In this document: in pieces, positions 1-7,903 of the stretch | Position numbering within the stretch: the first letter of the stretch is position 1 | Layout: every line of letters begins with the position of its first letter | Source: Planctomycetota bacterium | GTDB lineage: Bacteria; Planctomycetota; UBA1135; UBA2386 | NCBI GenBank assembly: GCA_020638655.1 | Contig: JACKIC010000007.1 | Location: forward strand, 1-64,000 | DNA length: 64,000 nucleotides | Direction: 5' to 3' | Position numbers and translations under genes: made by a program | The notes under the pieces: model-generated | Database searches by the model: none | What the model saw: only the letters and a program-made list of their open reading frames with translations | What the model was told of the DNA's origin: nothing

Positions 1-1
1 T

Positions 2-154
2 TACGCGATGAAATGGCTGCGCGAAGTCCCTCCGGGGTGGCTTTTCCCGCCCACGAACGAGCTCCTACTCGTCCTTTTCCTGGGCTTCCTGGCAGTGAAG
101 CTCAGAGCGCAAGTGCCGGAGGGCGTAGCCGAGCATCAGCAGCAGAAGGGCTAG
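2..154 (+). CDS. C-terminal tail of a membrane protein (partial, cut by left edge)
   Basis: Only the last 50 codons are inside the window, read in from the left edge. The tail has a short polar stretch, then one hydrophobic segment (NELLLVLFLGFLAV, bases 56-97), then a basic and glutamine-rich end. This is what the last transmembrane helix and cytoplasmic tail of a membrane protein would look like. The family cannot be told from this piece. An opposite-strand ORF (65-241) overlaps its last 90 bases, and the two are unlikely both to be real. Codon third positions are somewhat less GC-rich than in neighbouring genes, which lowers confidence. Confidence 0.45.
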   Translation, partial: YAMKWLREVPPGWLFPPTNELLLVLFLGFLAVKLRAQVPEGVAEHQQQKG

Positions 155-241
155 ACGTCCACGATCGCCAGGGCTGCCCGTCGCTCCGGCTTGCCCGCTG
201 GCGTGCTTGCCCATCTTGGGCAGTCGCTTCTTCGCTGACAT
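65..241 (-). CDS. possible small single-TM protein (58 aa), overlaps antisense partial gene
   Basis: This 58-residue ORF begins MSAKKRLPKMGKH. It has a strong AAGGAG Shine-Dalgarno sequence 8 bases before the ATG. A basic N-terminus and a small/polar linker are followed by one hydrophobic stretch (LALLLLMLGYAL, about residues 30-41) and a charged tail ending in QEKDE. It looks like a small membrane-anchored protein. It overlaps, on the other strand, the tail of the gene entering from the left edge. Either reading could be the real one: the ribosome site favours this ORF, while the hydrophobic character shows in both frames. No family recognised. Confidence 0.4.
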   Translation of the reverse strand: MSAKKRLPKMGKHASGQAGATGSPGDRGRLALLLLMLGYALRHLRSELHCQEAQEKDE

Positions 242-265
242 CGATCCGGCTCCTTGCGTGCGTTT

Positions 266-426
266 TGGTAGTCCCCGGCTTGGTAGTCGGGGTCTCGGGG
301 TCGCACGGCCGGGAAGGCCGGTTCGGTGCAAAGCACCGCTCCTCAGTAGGATAAACGCCGGCTCGAGGCTTCCGGTCGCCTCTCTCGCGCATTCCATCCC
401 ATGGAATGCGATATGCCTCGAGCCGG
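266..426. other. intergenic region with consecutive perfect inverted repeats (candidate structured RNA)
   Basis: The stretch 155-575 has no convincing gene but is unusually rich in inverted repeats. Visible pairs are CCCCG/CGGGG (273-277 with 288-292) and CGGCC/GGCCG (306-310 with 316-320). There is also CGGTGC/GCACCG closing an AAA loop (324-329 with 333-338). Finally there is a nested structure: a 12-base perfect outer pair (358-369 with 415-426) enclosing a 10-base perfect inner hairpin with a CCC loop (388-397 with 401-410). A 9-base direct repeat TTGGTAGTC occurs at 265-273 and 280-288. The rest (427-540) shows nothing I can name. Structured non-coding RNA, terminators or protein-binding sites are all possible. 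Confidence 0.45.
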
Positions 427-540
427 TGCCCACCTAGAACAAGTCCCGTGCCGGGCTTCGGATGCGGCGCCGCGACCGCGCTGACCTGCGCGCGTCCCGG
501 GGATCGTGTGGCTCGCGTAACGTTTGGCGAGACCTCGGCG

Positions 541-569
541 TTGACGTGGCGGCTCCCCGAAACTAGACA
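541..569 (+). promoter_or_regulatory. sigma70-like promoter of cnoX
   Basis: TTGACG (541-546) and TAGACA (564-569) are separated by exactly 17 bases, a good housekeeping promoter match. Transcription would begin at about 575-577, which is the A of the cnoX start codon at 576. The mRNA would then be leaderless, which fits the absence of a Shine-Dalgarno sequence. Confidence 0.55.
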
Positions 570-575
570 GCGCCC

Positions 576-1358
576 ATGGCCAAAGCCCACGTGCTCGACA
601 TCAACGCCCGCGACTTCCAGAAGGAAGTGATCGAGAAGTCCATGGTCACGCCGGTCTTGCTCGACTTCTGGGCGGCCTGGTGCGGGCCGTGCCGCACCCT
701 GGGGCCGGTGCTCGAGCGCCTGGCCGAGGAATATCAGGGCGCCTTCGTGCTCGGCAAGGTCGACACCGAAGTCGAACAGGAGCTGGCGTATGCCTTCGGC
801 GTGCAGGGCATCCCGTTCTGCGTGCTCGTCGACGGCGGCCGCCCTGTCGATGCCTTCCAGGGAGCCGTGCCCGAGGCCGAGGTGCGCAAGTTCCTGGACA
901 AGAACGGCATCACGCCGCTGGTCCTGGGGGACCCCGAACCCGCGCCGGCCGCGCCGCCGAAGGTCGATCCGGACAGCCCCGCGGGGCGGTGGCAGACCGC
1001 GCTGAGCGCCGCCGCGGTGGGGGACGTCGCGGCAGCTCGCGCCGCGGTCGAGGGCTTCCCCGAGGAGGACGAGCGTTTCGATCAGGTGCAGCGGCTGCTC
1101 GCGGCGCTGCCGTGGCTCGAACTGACCGAGGCTGCGGCGGGCAAGCCCGCCGACGCGGCATTGGTCGCGGCGCGCGCAGCGTTCCTGGCCGGCGACCTCG
1201 ACGCGGCGATGAACTCGCTGCTCGAGTCGGTGGGGGTCGACAAGAACCACCGCGAAGGCCTCGCGCGCAAGGCGATGCTGTTGTGCTTCCTGGTCGTCGG
1301 CGAGGACGACGAGCGCCTCGACGCGGTGCGTCGGCGGTTGGCGACGATGCTGTACTGA
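576..1358 (+). CDS. cnoX: CnoX/YbbN-type thioredoxin-TPR co-chaperone
   Basis: This 260-residue cytoplasmic protein has an N-terminal thioredoxin fold (residues 1-110) followed by an alanine-rich helical TPR-like half (about 125-260), the architecture of CnoX (YbbN). CnoX proteins hold unfolding or oxidised clients and pass them to GroEL. The active site WCGPC is intact (Cys36, Cys39), with the cis-proline at residue 80 (GIPF), so it should be redox active, unlike the E. coli protein that lost this motif. No Shine-Dalgarno is visible; a -10 element ends 6 bases before the ATG, so a leaderless transcript is likely. It converges with the regulator gene downstream. A plain tetratricopeptide thioredoxin with another role is the main alternative. 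Confidence 0.85.
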   Translation: MAKAHVLDINARDFQKEVIEKSMVTPVLLDFWAAWCGPCRTLGPVLERLAEEYQGAFVLGKVDTEVEQELAYAFGVQGIPFCVLVDGGRPVDAFQGAVPEAEVRKFLDKNGITPLVLGDPEPAPAAPPKVDPDSPAGRWQTALSAAAVGDVAAARAAVEGFPEEDERFDQVQRLLAALPWLELTEAAAGKPADAALVAARAAFLAGDLDAAMNSLLESVGVDKNHREGLARKAMLLCFLVVGEDDERLDAVRRRLATMLY

Positions 1359-1373
1359 GCGCCGCGCGCCGGC

Positions 1374-2042
1374 TCAGCCGGTCGACTGGCTCTCGAAGTA
1401 CATGCGCACCAGCTCGGCGAGCGAGCCCGCCTGGGTCTTGCGCATGACGTTGGCGCGGTGCACCTCGACGGTCTTGGGCGACAGGCCCAGCGCGGCGGCG
1501 ACCTCCTTGTTGGCGGCGCCGTTGACGATCAGGTCGAGCACTTCGCGCTCCCGCGCGGTCAGGCGCTGGAAACGTCGCGCCAGGGCGGCGTTGGCGGCGG
1601 CCGCGTGGCGGCGCTCGAGGTCCAGGCCGATCGCCTTGTTGACGGCGTCCACCATGACCTGCAGGTCGAAGGGCTTCTCGACGAAGTCGATGCTGCCCAG
1701 CTTGAGGGCGTTGACGGCCTCGGAGACGCGCGCCATGCCGCTCATGAAGACCACGGGCAGGCGGCTGTTCTTGGCCGCGAGGTCCCGCAGCACCTCGATG
1801 CCGGTGCGGTCGGGCAGGTTCAGGTCGAGCACCAGGCAACAGGGCCGTGAGTCGTCGTGGTCGGCGAAGAACTCGGCCGCGGTCCCGTGGGTGTGGAACT
1901 CGTAGGGCAGGATGCGCCCCATGTTGGTGAACAGCGTCTGGATCGTCTTCTCGTCGTCGACGACGTGCACCACAGGCACGACGGTGGTCACCAGCGGCGG
2001 GGCGCTGCGAGGGGAATTCGTAGGTTTGTCGGATACCAGCAT
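1374..2042 (-). CDS. FixJ/TtrR-family two-component response regulator, orphan
   Basis: This 222-residue regulator has a receiver domain (about 24-140) and a LuxR-type DNA-binding helix-turn-helix (about 160-215). Receiver landmarks are all present: acidic pair at 29-31, phospho-acceptor Asp73 (LVLDLNLPD), Ser101 and Lys123 (EKPFD). The C-terminal block LTAREREVLDLI with KTVEVHR is typical of FixJ-type activators. The start is chosen at the ATG preceded by GGAGAGG; the frame stays open much further upstream, but that part would overlap the protease gene antisense. No histidine kinase lies beside it, so its signal is unknown. It converges tail-to-tail with cnoX. Confidence 0.88.
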   Translation of the reverse strand: MLVSDKPTNSPRSAPPLVTTVVPVVHVVDDEKTIQTLFTNMGRILPYEFHTHGTAAEFFADHDDSRPCCLVLDLNLPDRTGIEVLRDLAAKNSRLPVVFMSGMARVSEAVNALKLGSIDFVEKPFDLQVMVDAVNKAIGLDLERRHAAAANAALARRFQRLTAREREVLDLIVNGAANKEVAAALGLSPKTVEVHRANVMRKTQAGSLAELVRMYFESQSTG

Positions 2043-2153
2043 GAGTCCTCTCCGTGCGGCGTCTGTCCTGGGGGGCCGCACCCTAGGAACATCGGCTAAG
2101 GGTCGTCTCGACTTGAGGCGGGTCGCCCGCGACGTCCGGGGCATCTTCCCGGC

Positions 2154-2159
2154 TAGGAT
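2154..2159 (+). promoter_or_regulatory. -10-like element 7 bases before protease start
   Basis: TAGGAT ends 7 bases before the ATG at 2167, the spacing expected if transcription starts on the start codon. I see no convincing -35 hexamer. The AGGA inside it could instead serve as a weak Shine-Dalgarno sequence. Confidence 0.3.
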
Positions 2160-2166
2160 GTTCCCC

Positions 2167-3099
2167 ATGTCCTCGACCGATCGCAAGTGGTTGCCGCTTC
2201 TCGCGCTGTCGCTCATGGTCGCGGTCATGCCCGCGCAGGATCGCGCGGCATTGGTCGAGGACGAAGTCCTGCAGGCGCGTATCGAGGCGGCCTGTGAACG
2301 ATTGCGCGGGGCGGGGAAGTTGGTGTCCTGCGCCGACCTGCTGAAGTCCGCAGGGGAGGCCCGCGCGCCGCTGGCGTTCGCCGAGGCCGCGCCCAAGAGC
2401 CCGCGACGCGAACCGGAGGACGTCTACGACCTCGTGCGCAAGAGCGCGCGCATCGTCGGGCACTACTACCTGTGCAAGGAATGCGACGACTGGCACTTCA
2501 GTCCGTCGTCGGGGTTCTGCATCGACGCCGGCGGCCTGGTCGCGACCTGCGCGCACGTGCTGCCCGCCGACGAGGGCATGCGCACGGCGTATCTGGTCAC
2601 GGCGGATCTGGCGGGGAACGTGTGGCCGGTGGAACGCGTCGCCGCCCAGGACGGCTGGGCCGACGTCGCGGTGCTCGCCACTGCCGAGCGCGGCGGCGCG
2701 GCGCTACCGCTCGCGTCGTCGTGCCGCGTGGGCTCGCGCATCTACTGCCTCTCCAACCCGGACGGGCAGTTCGGCTACTTCAGCGAGGGCCTCGTGGCGC
2801 GACGTTATCTGTGGCGCGAACCCGCCGACCCGGACGGGCCCGACGACGGACCGCGCGGTCCGGCACTGCCGTGGCTCGACGTGACCTGCGAGTTCGCCAA
2901 GGGCAGCAGCGGCGCCCCGATCGTCGATGCCACCGGGGCCCTGGTCGGGATCGCCCAGGCGACGCTGACGGTGATCTACGACGAGGAGGCCCGGGTCGTC
3001 GACACCCAGATGGTCGTGCACTCGGCGGCGCCGGTCGAATCCCTGCGGACGCTGCTGCGGTCCGGGGGGTCGAAGCCGCGCGTCGCCGCGCCCAAGTAG
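2167..3099 (+). CDS. secreted trypsin-like serine protease
   Basis: This 310-residue exported protease starts with a Sec signal peptide (KWLPLLALSLMVAV then MPA, probable cleavage before Gln24). A helical spacer of about 70 residues comes next, then a chymotrypsin-fold domain (about 95-300). The catalytic triad is readable: His130 in ATCAHV, Asp166 in WADVAVL and Ser248 in GSSGAP. A CxxC (103-106) and further cysteines at 118, 128, 186, 194 and 241 suggest disulfides or a metal site, unusual for HtrA-like enzymes. There is no PDZ domain, so it is not DegP-like. Substrate unknown. It stands alone between the divergent regulator and der. Confidence 0.82.
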   Translation: MSSTDRKWLPLLALSLMVAVMPAQDRAALVEDEVLQARIEAACERLRGAGKLVSCADLLKSAGEARAPLAFAEAAPKSPRREPEDVYDLVRKSARIVGHYYLCKECDDWHFSPSSGFCIDAGGLVATCAHVLPADEGMRTAYLVTADLAGNVWPVERVAAQDGWADVAVLATAERGGAALPLASSCRVGSRIYCLSNPDGQFGYFSEGLVARRYLWREPADPDGPDDGPRGPALPWLDVTCEFAKGSSGAPIVDATGALVGIAQATLTVIYDEEARVVDTQMVVHSAAPVESLRTLLRSGGSKPRVAAPK

Positions 3100-3222
3100 G
3101 CCCGAACGGGTAGGCTGGGCCCGTTCCTCAGGCGGACTGGCCCCGGTGGGGGCGATCCCGTATCGTGCTCGGCCCTTTGTGCGGCCGCTGCCAGCCCCGC
3201 GCCCTTTTCCAAACGGATCGCC

Positions 3223-4557
3223 TTGTCACTGCCCCGCGTCACCATCGTCGGCCGCCCCAACGTGGGCAAGTCGAGCTTGCTCAACCGGATCGTCGGACGC
3301 CGGGTGTCCATCGTCGAGCCCACCGCGGGGGTGACCCGCGACCGCGTCTCGGCGAACGTGACCGTGCACGGCCGCCGCTTCGAGCTGGTCGACACCGGCG
3401 GTCTGGGGCTCGTCGACGAGGCCAAGCTCAAGGACCACATCGAGAGCCAGATCCAGGTCGCGCTGGCCAGCGCGGACGTGATCCTGTTCGTCGTCGACGG
3501 TCGCGACGGCCACGTGCCCAGCGACGACATGGTGGCGCGCCGGCTGCGCACGCTCGGCAAGGCGCCGCTGCTCGTCGTCAACAAGGTCGAATCGCACCTC
3601 GACGAATTGACCATCGCGTCGTGGTTGCGGCTGGGCTTCGGCGAACCCATCGCGGTCAGCGCGATGGAGGGCTGGGGCACCAGCGAGCTGCTCGAGCGCA
3701 TCGTCGCGGCGTTGCCCGAGCCCACTGCCGACGAGCAGCTGGTCGACGACGACCTGCTGCGCTTCGCCGTGATCGGCAAGCGCAACTCGGGCAAGTCGAC
3801 CCTGGTCAATCACCTGGCCGGCGAGGAGCGCGTGATCGTCTCGGAGATCGCCGGCACCACCCGCGACGCGGTCGACGTCGTGTTCGACTTCGACGGCACC
3901 AAGCTCGTCGCGATCGACACCGCCGGCGTGCGCAAGAAGAAGAGTGTCGAGCACGCCATCGACATGTTCGCGCACACCCGCGCCACCGAGAGCATCCGCC
4001 GCGCGCACATCGCGGTGCACATGTTCGACGTGCGCGAGAAGATCAGCCAGGTCGACAAGAGCCTCGCGGCCTACTGCGTGATGCACCACAAGCCGGTGCT
4101 GCTGGTCGGCAACAAGATCGACCTCGCGCCCGATCTCGACCTGGAGAAGTGGGACGCCTACATCAAGCAGCAGCTGCCCGGGCTCGACCACGCGCCCGTC
4201 GTGTTCGCGTCGGCCAAGGACGGCATGAACGTGCGCGAGATGCTCGACCTGCTGTTCGAGCTGCGTGAGCAGACCAAGGTCGAGATGTCGACCCCGGATC
4301 TCAACGCGGCGCTGCAGGCGGCGCGCGAGCGGCTGATGCCCGCCAGCGGCGGCATCTTCCCCAAGCTGTTCTACGGCACCCAGATCGGCAAGGAGCCGCT
4401 GTCGGTGCTGGTGTTCGTCAACGAGCCGCGGTTGTTCCGCGGCCAGTACGAACGCTACCTCGTGCAACAGCTGCGCGACGCGTTCGACTGCCCCGAGGTG
4501 CCGATCCGCATCGTGTTCCGCCGGCGCGAGAAGGTCGTCCTGCGCGAACGGGGTTAG
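3223..4557 (+). CDS. der: ribosome-assembly GTPase Der (EngA)
   Basis: Der is an essential tandem GTPase that helps assemble the 50S ribosomal subunit. The 444-residue length is normal. Two G domains are clear: P-loop GRPNVGKS at residues 10-17 with DTGG, and P-loop GKRNSGKS near 185-192 with DTAG and NKID. A KH-like C-terminal domain (about 350-440) follows. The start is TTG; the sequence LPRVTIVGRPN directly after it matches the usual N-terminus, and no earlier in-frame start fits. The next gene begins 4 bases after the stop, so the two are probably cotranscribed. Confidence 0.95.
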   Translation: MSLPRVTIVGRPNVGKSSLLNRIVGRRVSIVEPTAGVTRDRVSANVTVHGRRFELVDTGGLGLVDEAKLKDHIESQIQVALASADVILFVVDGRDGHVPSDDMVARRLRTLGKAPLLVVNKVESHLDELTIASWLRLGFGEPIAVSAMEGWGTSELLERIVAALPEPTADEQLVDDDLLRFAVIGKRNSGKSTLVNHLAGEERVIVSEIAGTTRDAVDVVFDFDGTKLVAIDTAGVRKKKSVEHAIDMFAHTRATESIRRAHIAVHMFDVREKISQVDKSLAAYCVMHHKPVLLVGNKIDLAPDLDLEKWDAYIKQQLPGLDHAPVVFASAKDGMNVREMLDLLFELREQTKVEMSTPDLNAALQAARERLMPASGGIFPKLFYGTQIGKEPLSVLVFVNEPRLFRGQYERYLVQQLRDAFDCPEVPIRIVFRRREKVVLRERG

Positions 4558-4560
4558 TCC

Positions 4561-6081
4561 GTGGCGACGGGCGACGGTGCGCGCAGCGTCCTGTGGCAGG
4601 CACCGTTGGTCGCGGTCGCCGCCGCCGCGGCCTACCTGGCGACCGCGAGCGGCGAATTCTACAAGACCGACGGCACGGACATCGTCCGGCTGCTCGACGA
4701 CCACCTGCAGGGCGTGCCGGGCGCGCTCTGGCCGCACCCCTGGCACGTCGGCTTCCTGCCCGCGTTGGCCTGGTTCCGCGAACTGCTCGTCGCGCTCGGC
4801 CTGCAGCCGACGTTCGTGCAGCTCGGCGTGTGGTTCTCGGCGATCGGGGCCGGCGTCGGCGTCGGATTCTGTCATGCCGCGTTCCGACGGCTCGCGACGA
4901 TCCAGGTTGCGTGGTGGGCGACCCTGCTCCTGGCGCTGTGTCCGACGGTGACGTTGTTCGCGACCGTGGTCGAGTTCCACGGCCCGCTGCTGGCGCCGGT
5001 CGGGATGTGCGTGTGGTGGACGGCGCGACAGATCGACAGGCCGTCGTGGTGGGGCATGGCCCTGCTCGGTGTGCTCTGCCACGCGGCGTTCCTGATGGAC
5101 GGCCAGGCGATGTTCTTGCCGCTGTGGCTGCTGCTGTTCTTCCTCGCGCGCCGCGGCGCGCGGCCAGCGCGTCGCGACCTGGGTCTCGCCGCGGTCGCGG
5201 GCGCGGTGCACCTCGTGCTGTGGTTGGTGATGCCGCGCTGCTTGCCCGGGCACTACGGCTTCTGGGCCGACCTGTCGCGCGGCTTCGCCGCGGAGGGCTC
5301 GATCGGCCGCCCGCAGAGCCTCGACTACCTGCCGGCGATCGTCTGGCAGGAGTGGTTGCGTCCGTTGGCGCCGCTGTCGTGGCTCGCTTTGGGGGCGCTC
5401 GCCGTGCGTTCGTTGCGGCGCGACGCGGTTGTTCTGGTGCTCGGCCTGCTGCCGTTCCTCTACGTCTCGGTGCGGCAGCTCGTGTTCGAGCCGGAGTTCG
5501 GCGCCTACCTCCTGCCGATGTTGCCCGCCGCCGCGCTGCTCGTCGCGAGCCTGCCGATCGGCCGCTGGGGGCACCTCGCGGTGCTGTTGGCGACGGTCGG
5601 CAACGGCTTGTCGCTGCACCCGTTCGGCGAAGCCGACGCGGTCGACGGGCTGCCTGCCGCCGTGGCCGCGGCGGCCGGTGACGCGCAGCCCTTCCTGCTG
5701 GTCGGCAGTCACCGCGAGCTCACGGTCGTGTACGAGCGCATGGGCATCCTGGCGCGGCGGCGCGACCCGCTCCGCGAGGAGCGCTTCTTGTGGGTGCGCG
5801 CGCAGGCGACGTTGCCGGTCGAGAAGTTCACCGCGGACCAGGCGATCGGGGTCGAACAGTTCCTCCGACTGCTGATCGCGCAGGGACGCGCGGTGTTGAT
5901 CACGAAGACCGCGCTTTCCTCGCTCGAGGACCCGCGCGGCGCGATGCTCGCGGAGAAGGCCACCCTGGAGGTGCTGCCGAACGAGGCGATGGCCGGCCCG
6001 AAGTTCGCGGCGCACCTGCGCGCGCGCTTCGACCTGCAGCCCGGGCCGGACCCGATGCTGTATCGCCTCGTGCCGAAGTGA
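4561..6081 (+). CDS. polytopic inner-membrane protein, possibly GT-C-like
   Basis: This 506-residue protein has about ten hydrophobic segments between residues 10 and 360 and a soluble C-terminal region (about 365-506). A conserved-looking acidic loop follows the first helix (YKTDGTDIVRLLDDH). This layout resembles GT-C membrane glycosyltransferases and related DUF2723-type proteins, where an early periplasmic loop with an Asp is catalytic. I see no motif that settles it, so the function stays open. The start is GTG, 4 bases after the der stop codon, implying translational coupling. It converges with trkH, the two stop codons lying one base apart. Confidence 0.6.
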   Translation: MATGDGARSVLWQAPLVAVAAAAAYLATASGEFYKTDGTDIVRLLDDHLQGVPGALWPHPWHVGFLPALAWFRELLVALGLQPTFVQLGVWFSAIGAGVGVGFCHAAFRRLATIQVAWWATLLLALCPTVTLFATVVEFHGPLLAPVGMCVWWTARQIDRPSWWGMALLGVLCHAAFLMDGQAMFLPLWLLLFFLARRGARPARRDLGLAAVAGAVHLVLWLVMPRCLPGHYGFWADLSRGFAAEGSIGRPQSLDYLPAIVWQEWLRPLAPLSWLALGALAVRSLRRDAVVLVLGLLPFLYVSVRQLVFEPEFGAYLLPMLPAAALLVASLPIGRWGHLAVLLATVGNGLSLHPFGEADAVDGLPAAVAAAAGDAQPFLLVGSHRELTVVYERMGILARRRDPLREERFLWVRAQATLPVEKFTADQAIGVEQFLRLLIAQGRAVLITKTALSSLEDPRGAMLAEKATLEVLPNEAMAGPKFAAHLRARFDLQPGPDPMLYRLVPK

Positions 6082-6082
6082 C

Positions 6083-7636
6083 TCAGCGCCGCCAGAAGCT
6101 CGGCGTGAGCAGCGCCAGCAGCGTCAACAGTTCGAGGCGGCCGAGCACCATCTGGAAGATCAGCACGATCTTGGTGCCGTCGTAGAGTTCGCCGTAGCCG
6201 CCGAACGGGCCGACGTTGATGGTGTTCGCGAGCGTCGCGGCGGTGCCGCCGTTGAGCACCACGTCCGCCGCATGCGCGGGATCGACGATCGTCAGCGCGG
6301 GGCCGCAGGAGCCGATCATGCTGGCGCTGATGCTGAACGACGCCACGAAGTTGAGGCGGTCGTCGAGCGAGATCACCGCCGCGCCGGCGACGATGCTGAT
6401 GATCCACAGCAGCACGATCGCGAGGATCGAGGAGATCACTGCGGCGGGCAGGACCTCCTCGTCGAGCTTGATGCGCTCGACGCTCTTGGGCCGCACGAAG
6501 TGGCGGATCGTGTAGGCGAACAGCTTGAGGATCACGAGCACGCGGACCTGCTTGATGCCGCCGGCCGTCGACCCCGTGCAGCCGCCGACGAACATCGCGC
6601 TGAACAGCAGCACGATGGAGATCGTGGGCCAGGCGTGGAAGTCGGCGGTCGCGTAGCCGGTCGAGGTCAGCACGCTGACGCCGTTGAACGCCGCCTGACG
6701 CAGCGCCTTGCCGAACGGCACGCCGACCTCGAGCAGCGACACCGTCAGCACGGCGATCAGTCCGAGCGTGATGATCGTGTAGATCCGGAACTCGCCGGTG
6801 CGCAGCAGGGTCCGCACGCACTTCCAGCCGCTGCGCATGTGGGTGGCGACGACGGCGAAGCTGGCGCCGGCGAGGAACATGAACACGATCAGGACGATCT
6901 CGCCGCCGAGGCTGTCGAAGGCGCCGACCGACGAGCGCGTGGAGTAGCCGCCGGTGGCCAGGGTCGTGAACGCGTGGCAGATCGCGTCGAACAGGCCGAA
7001 GCCGCCGACCAGCATCAGCAGCGCCGTGCACGCGGTCGTCAGCCCGACGTAGATCAGGATGATCAGGCGGGCCTTGTCGAGCACGCGCGGCTGGTAGGTG
7101 TCGGTGCCGACGCCGACGGTCTCCGAGGTCAGCAGGTTCTTGCTGGTGACGCCCATGGCCGGCAGCAGCGCCGCGAACACCAGCACGATGCCGAGGCCGC
7201 CGATCCACTGCAGCATCGCGCGCCACAGCAGCAGGCTGCGCGGCACCGATTCGATCGCCGGGTTGTCGCCGCTGGCGAGCACCGTGGCGCCGCAGGTGGT
7301 GAGGCCGCTGACGGTCTCGAACACGGCGTCGATCGGATCGAGGATCACGCCCGACCACTGCAGCGGCACCGCACCGAGCAGGCCGGCGAGGATCCAGGAC
7401 AGGCCCGCGACGGCGATCGCCTCCTTGCGGTAGACCTGCTGGTGCTGACCGCGCCCGGCCAGCCACAGCAACACTGCGACGACGCCGCCGATGATCAGGC
7501 TGGCCACGAACCCCGAGGTCGCCGAGAGCCCCGGGGCGGCGGGTTCGGTCAGCGCCATCACCAACGGCGGCAGCTGGGCCAGCGTCAGGAACGCGGCGAT
7601 GCCGGCCAAGAGGCGGGCCACCTGGGCGAGGTTCAT
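6083..7636 (-). CDS. trkH: TrkH-family potassium uptake channel subunit
   Basis: This 517-residue protein has the four repeated membrane-pore-membrane units of the TrkH/KtrB potassium transporters. Pore-loop filter segments can be read in order as TTCGATV, TTLATGGYST, TSTGYATAD and SMIGSCGPAL, each with the Gly that lines the filter. It imports K+ and normally needs a cytoplasmic NAD/ATP-binding partner (TrkA or KtrA), which is not encoded nearby. The start is set at the ATG encoding MNLAQVARLL; a GTG 18 bases further upstream is possible. Neither has a clear Shine-Dalgarno. Confidence 0.9.
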   Translation of the reverse strand: MNLAQVARLLAGIAAFLTLAQLPPLVMALTEPAAPGLSATSGFVASLIIGGVVAVLLWLAGRGQHQQVYRKEAIAVAGLSWILAGLLGAVPLQWSGVILDPIDAVFETVSGLTTCGATVLASGDNPAIESVPRSLLLWRAMLQWIGGLGIVLVFAALLPAMGVTSKNLLTSETVGVGTDTYQPRVLDKARLIILIYVGLTTACTALLMLVGGFGLFDAICHAFTTLATGGYSTRSSVGAFDSLGGEIVLIVFMFLAGASFAVVATHMRSGWKCVRTLLRTGEFRIYTIITLGLIAVLTVSLLEVGVPFGKALRQAAFNGVSVLTSTGYATADFHAWPTISIVLLFSAMFVGGCTGSTAGGIKQVRVLVILKLFAYTIRHFVRPKSVERIKLDEEVLPAAVISSILAIVLLWIISIVAGAAVISLDDRLNFVASFSISASMIGSCGPALTIVDPAHAADVVLNGGTAATLANTINVGPFGGYGELYDGTKIVLIFQMVLGRLELLTLLALLTPSFWRR

Positions 7637-7903
7637 GCCGTGGCGGTTAAACACACGCGGTCGCCGCGACTCAACGCTCGTGCGGATTCGGGCCGCGGTT
7701 CGTCCCAGATTTCGTCATGGCGTAGCGCGCGGGCGTCGCGCGCCGAACCGGACCTCGCGGCTCGCGATGCCAAGGAGGTTTCGGCATCCCGGCCCGAAGT
7801 TCTCCGACTCCCGGTCTGGATCCTCATCCAAACCGCCCCACTATGGGGCTAGATGCCGATGGTATAGTCCCTTGGCCGCAACCGGCACCCGCCCCTCGTC
7901 CGC

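Noticed and set aside
3226..6015. 929-codon open frame on the - strand
   Set aside because: It is antisense to der and the following membrane protein gene. Der is certain, so this frame is a shadow.
7835..7849. GCCCC/GGGGC dyad upstream of the radical SAM gene
   Set aside because: The five-base arms are too short to support a regulator site in such GC-rich DNA.
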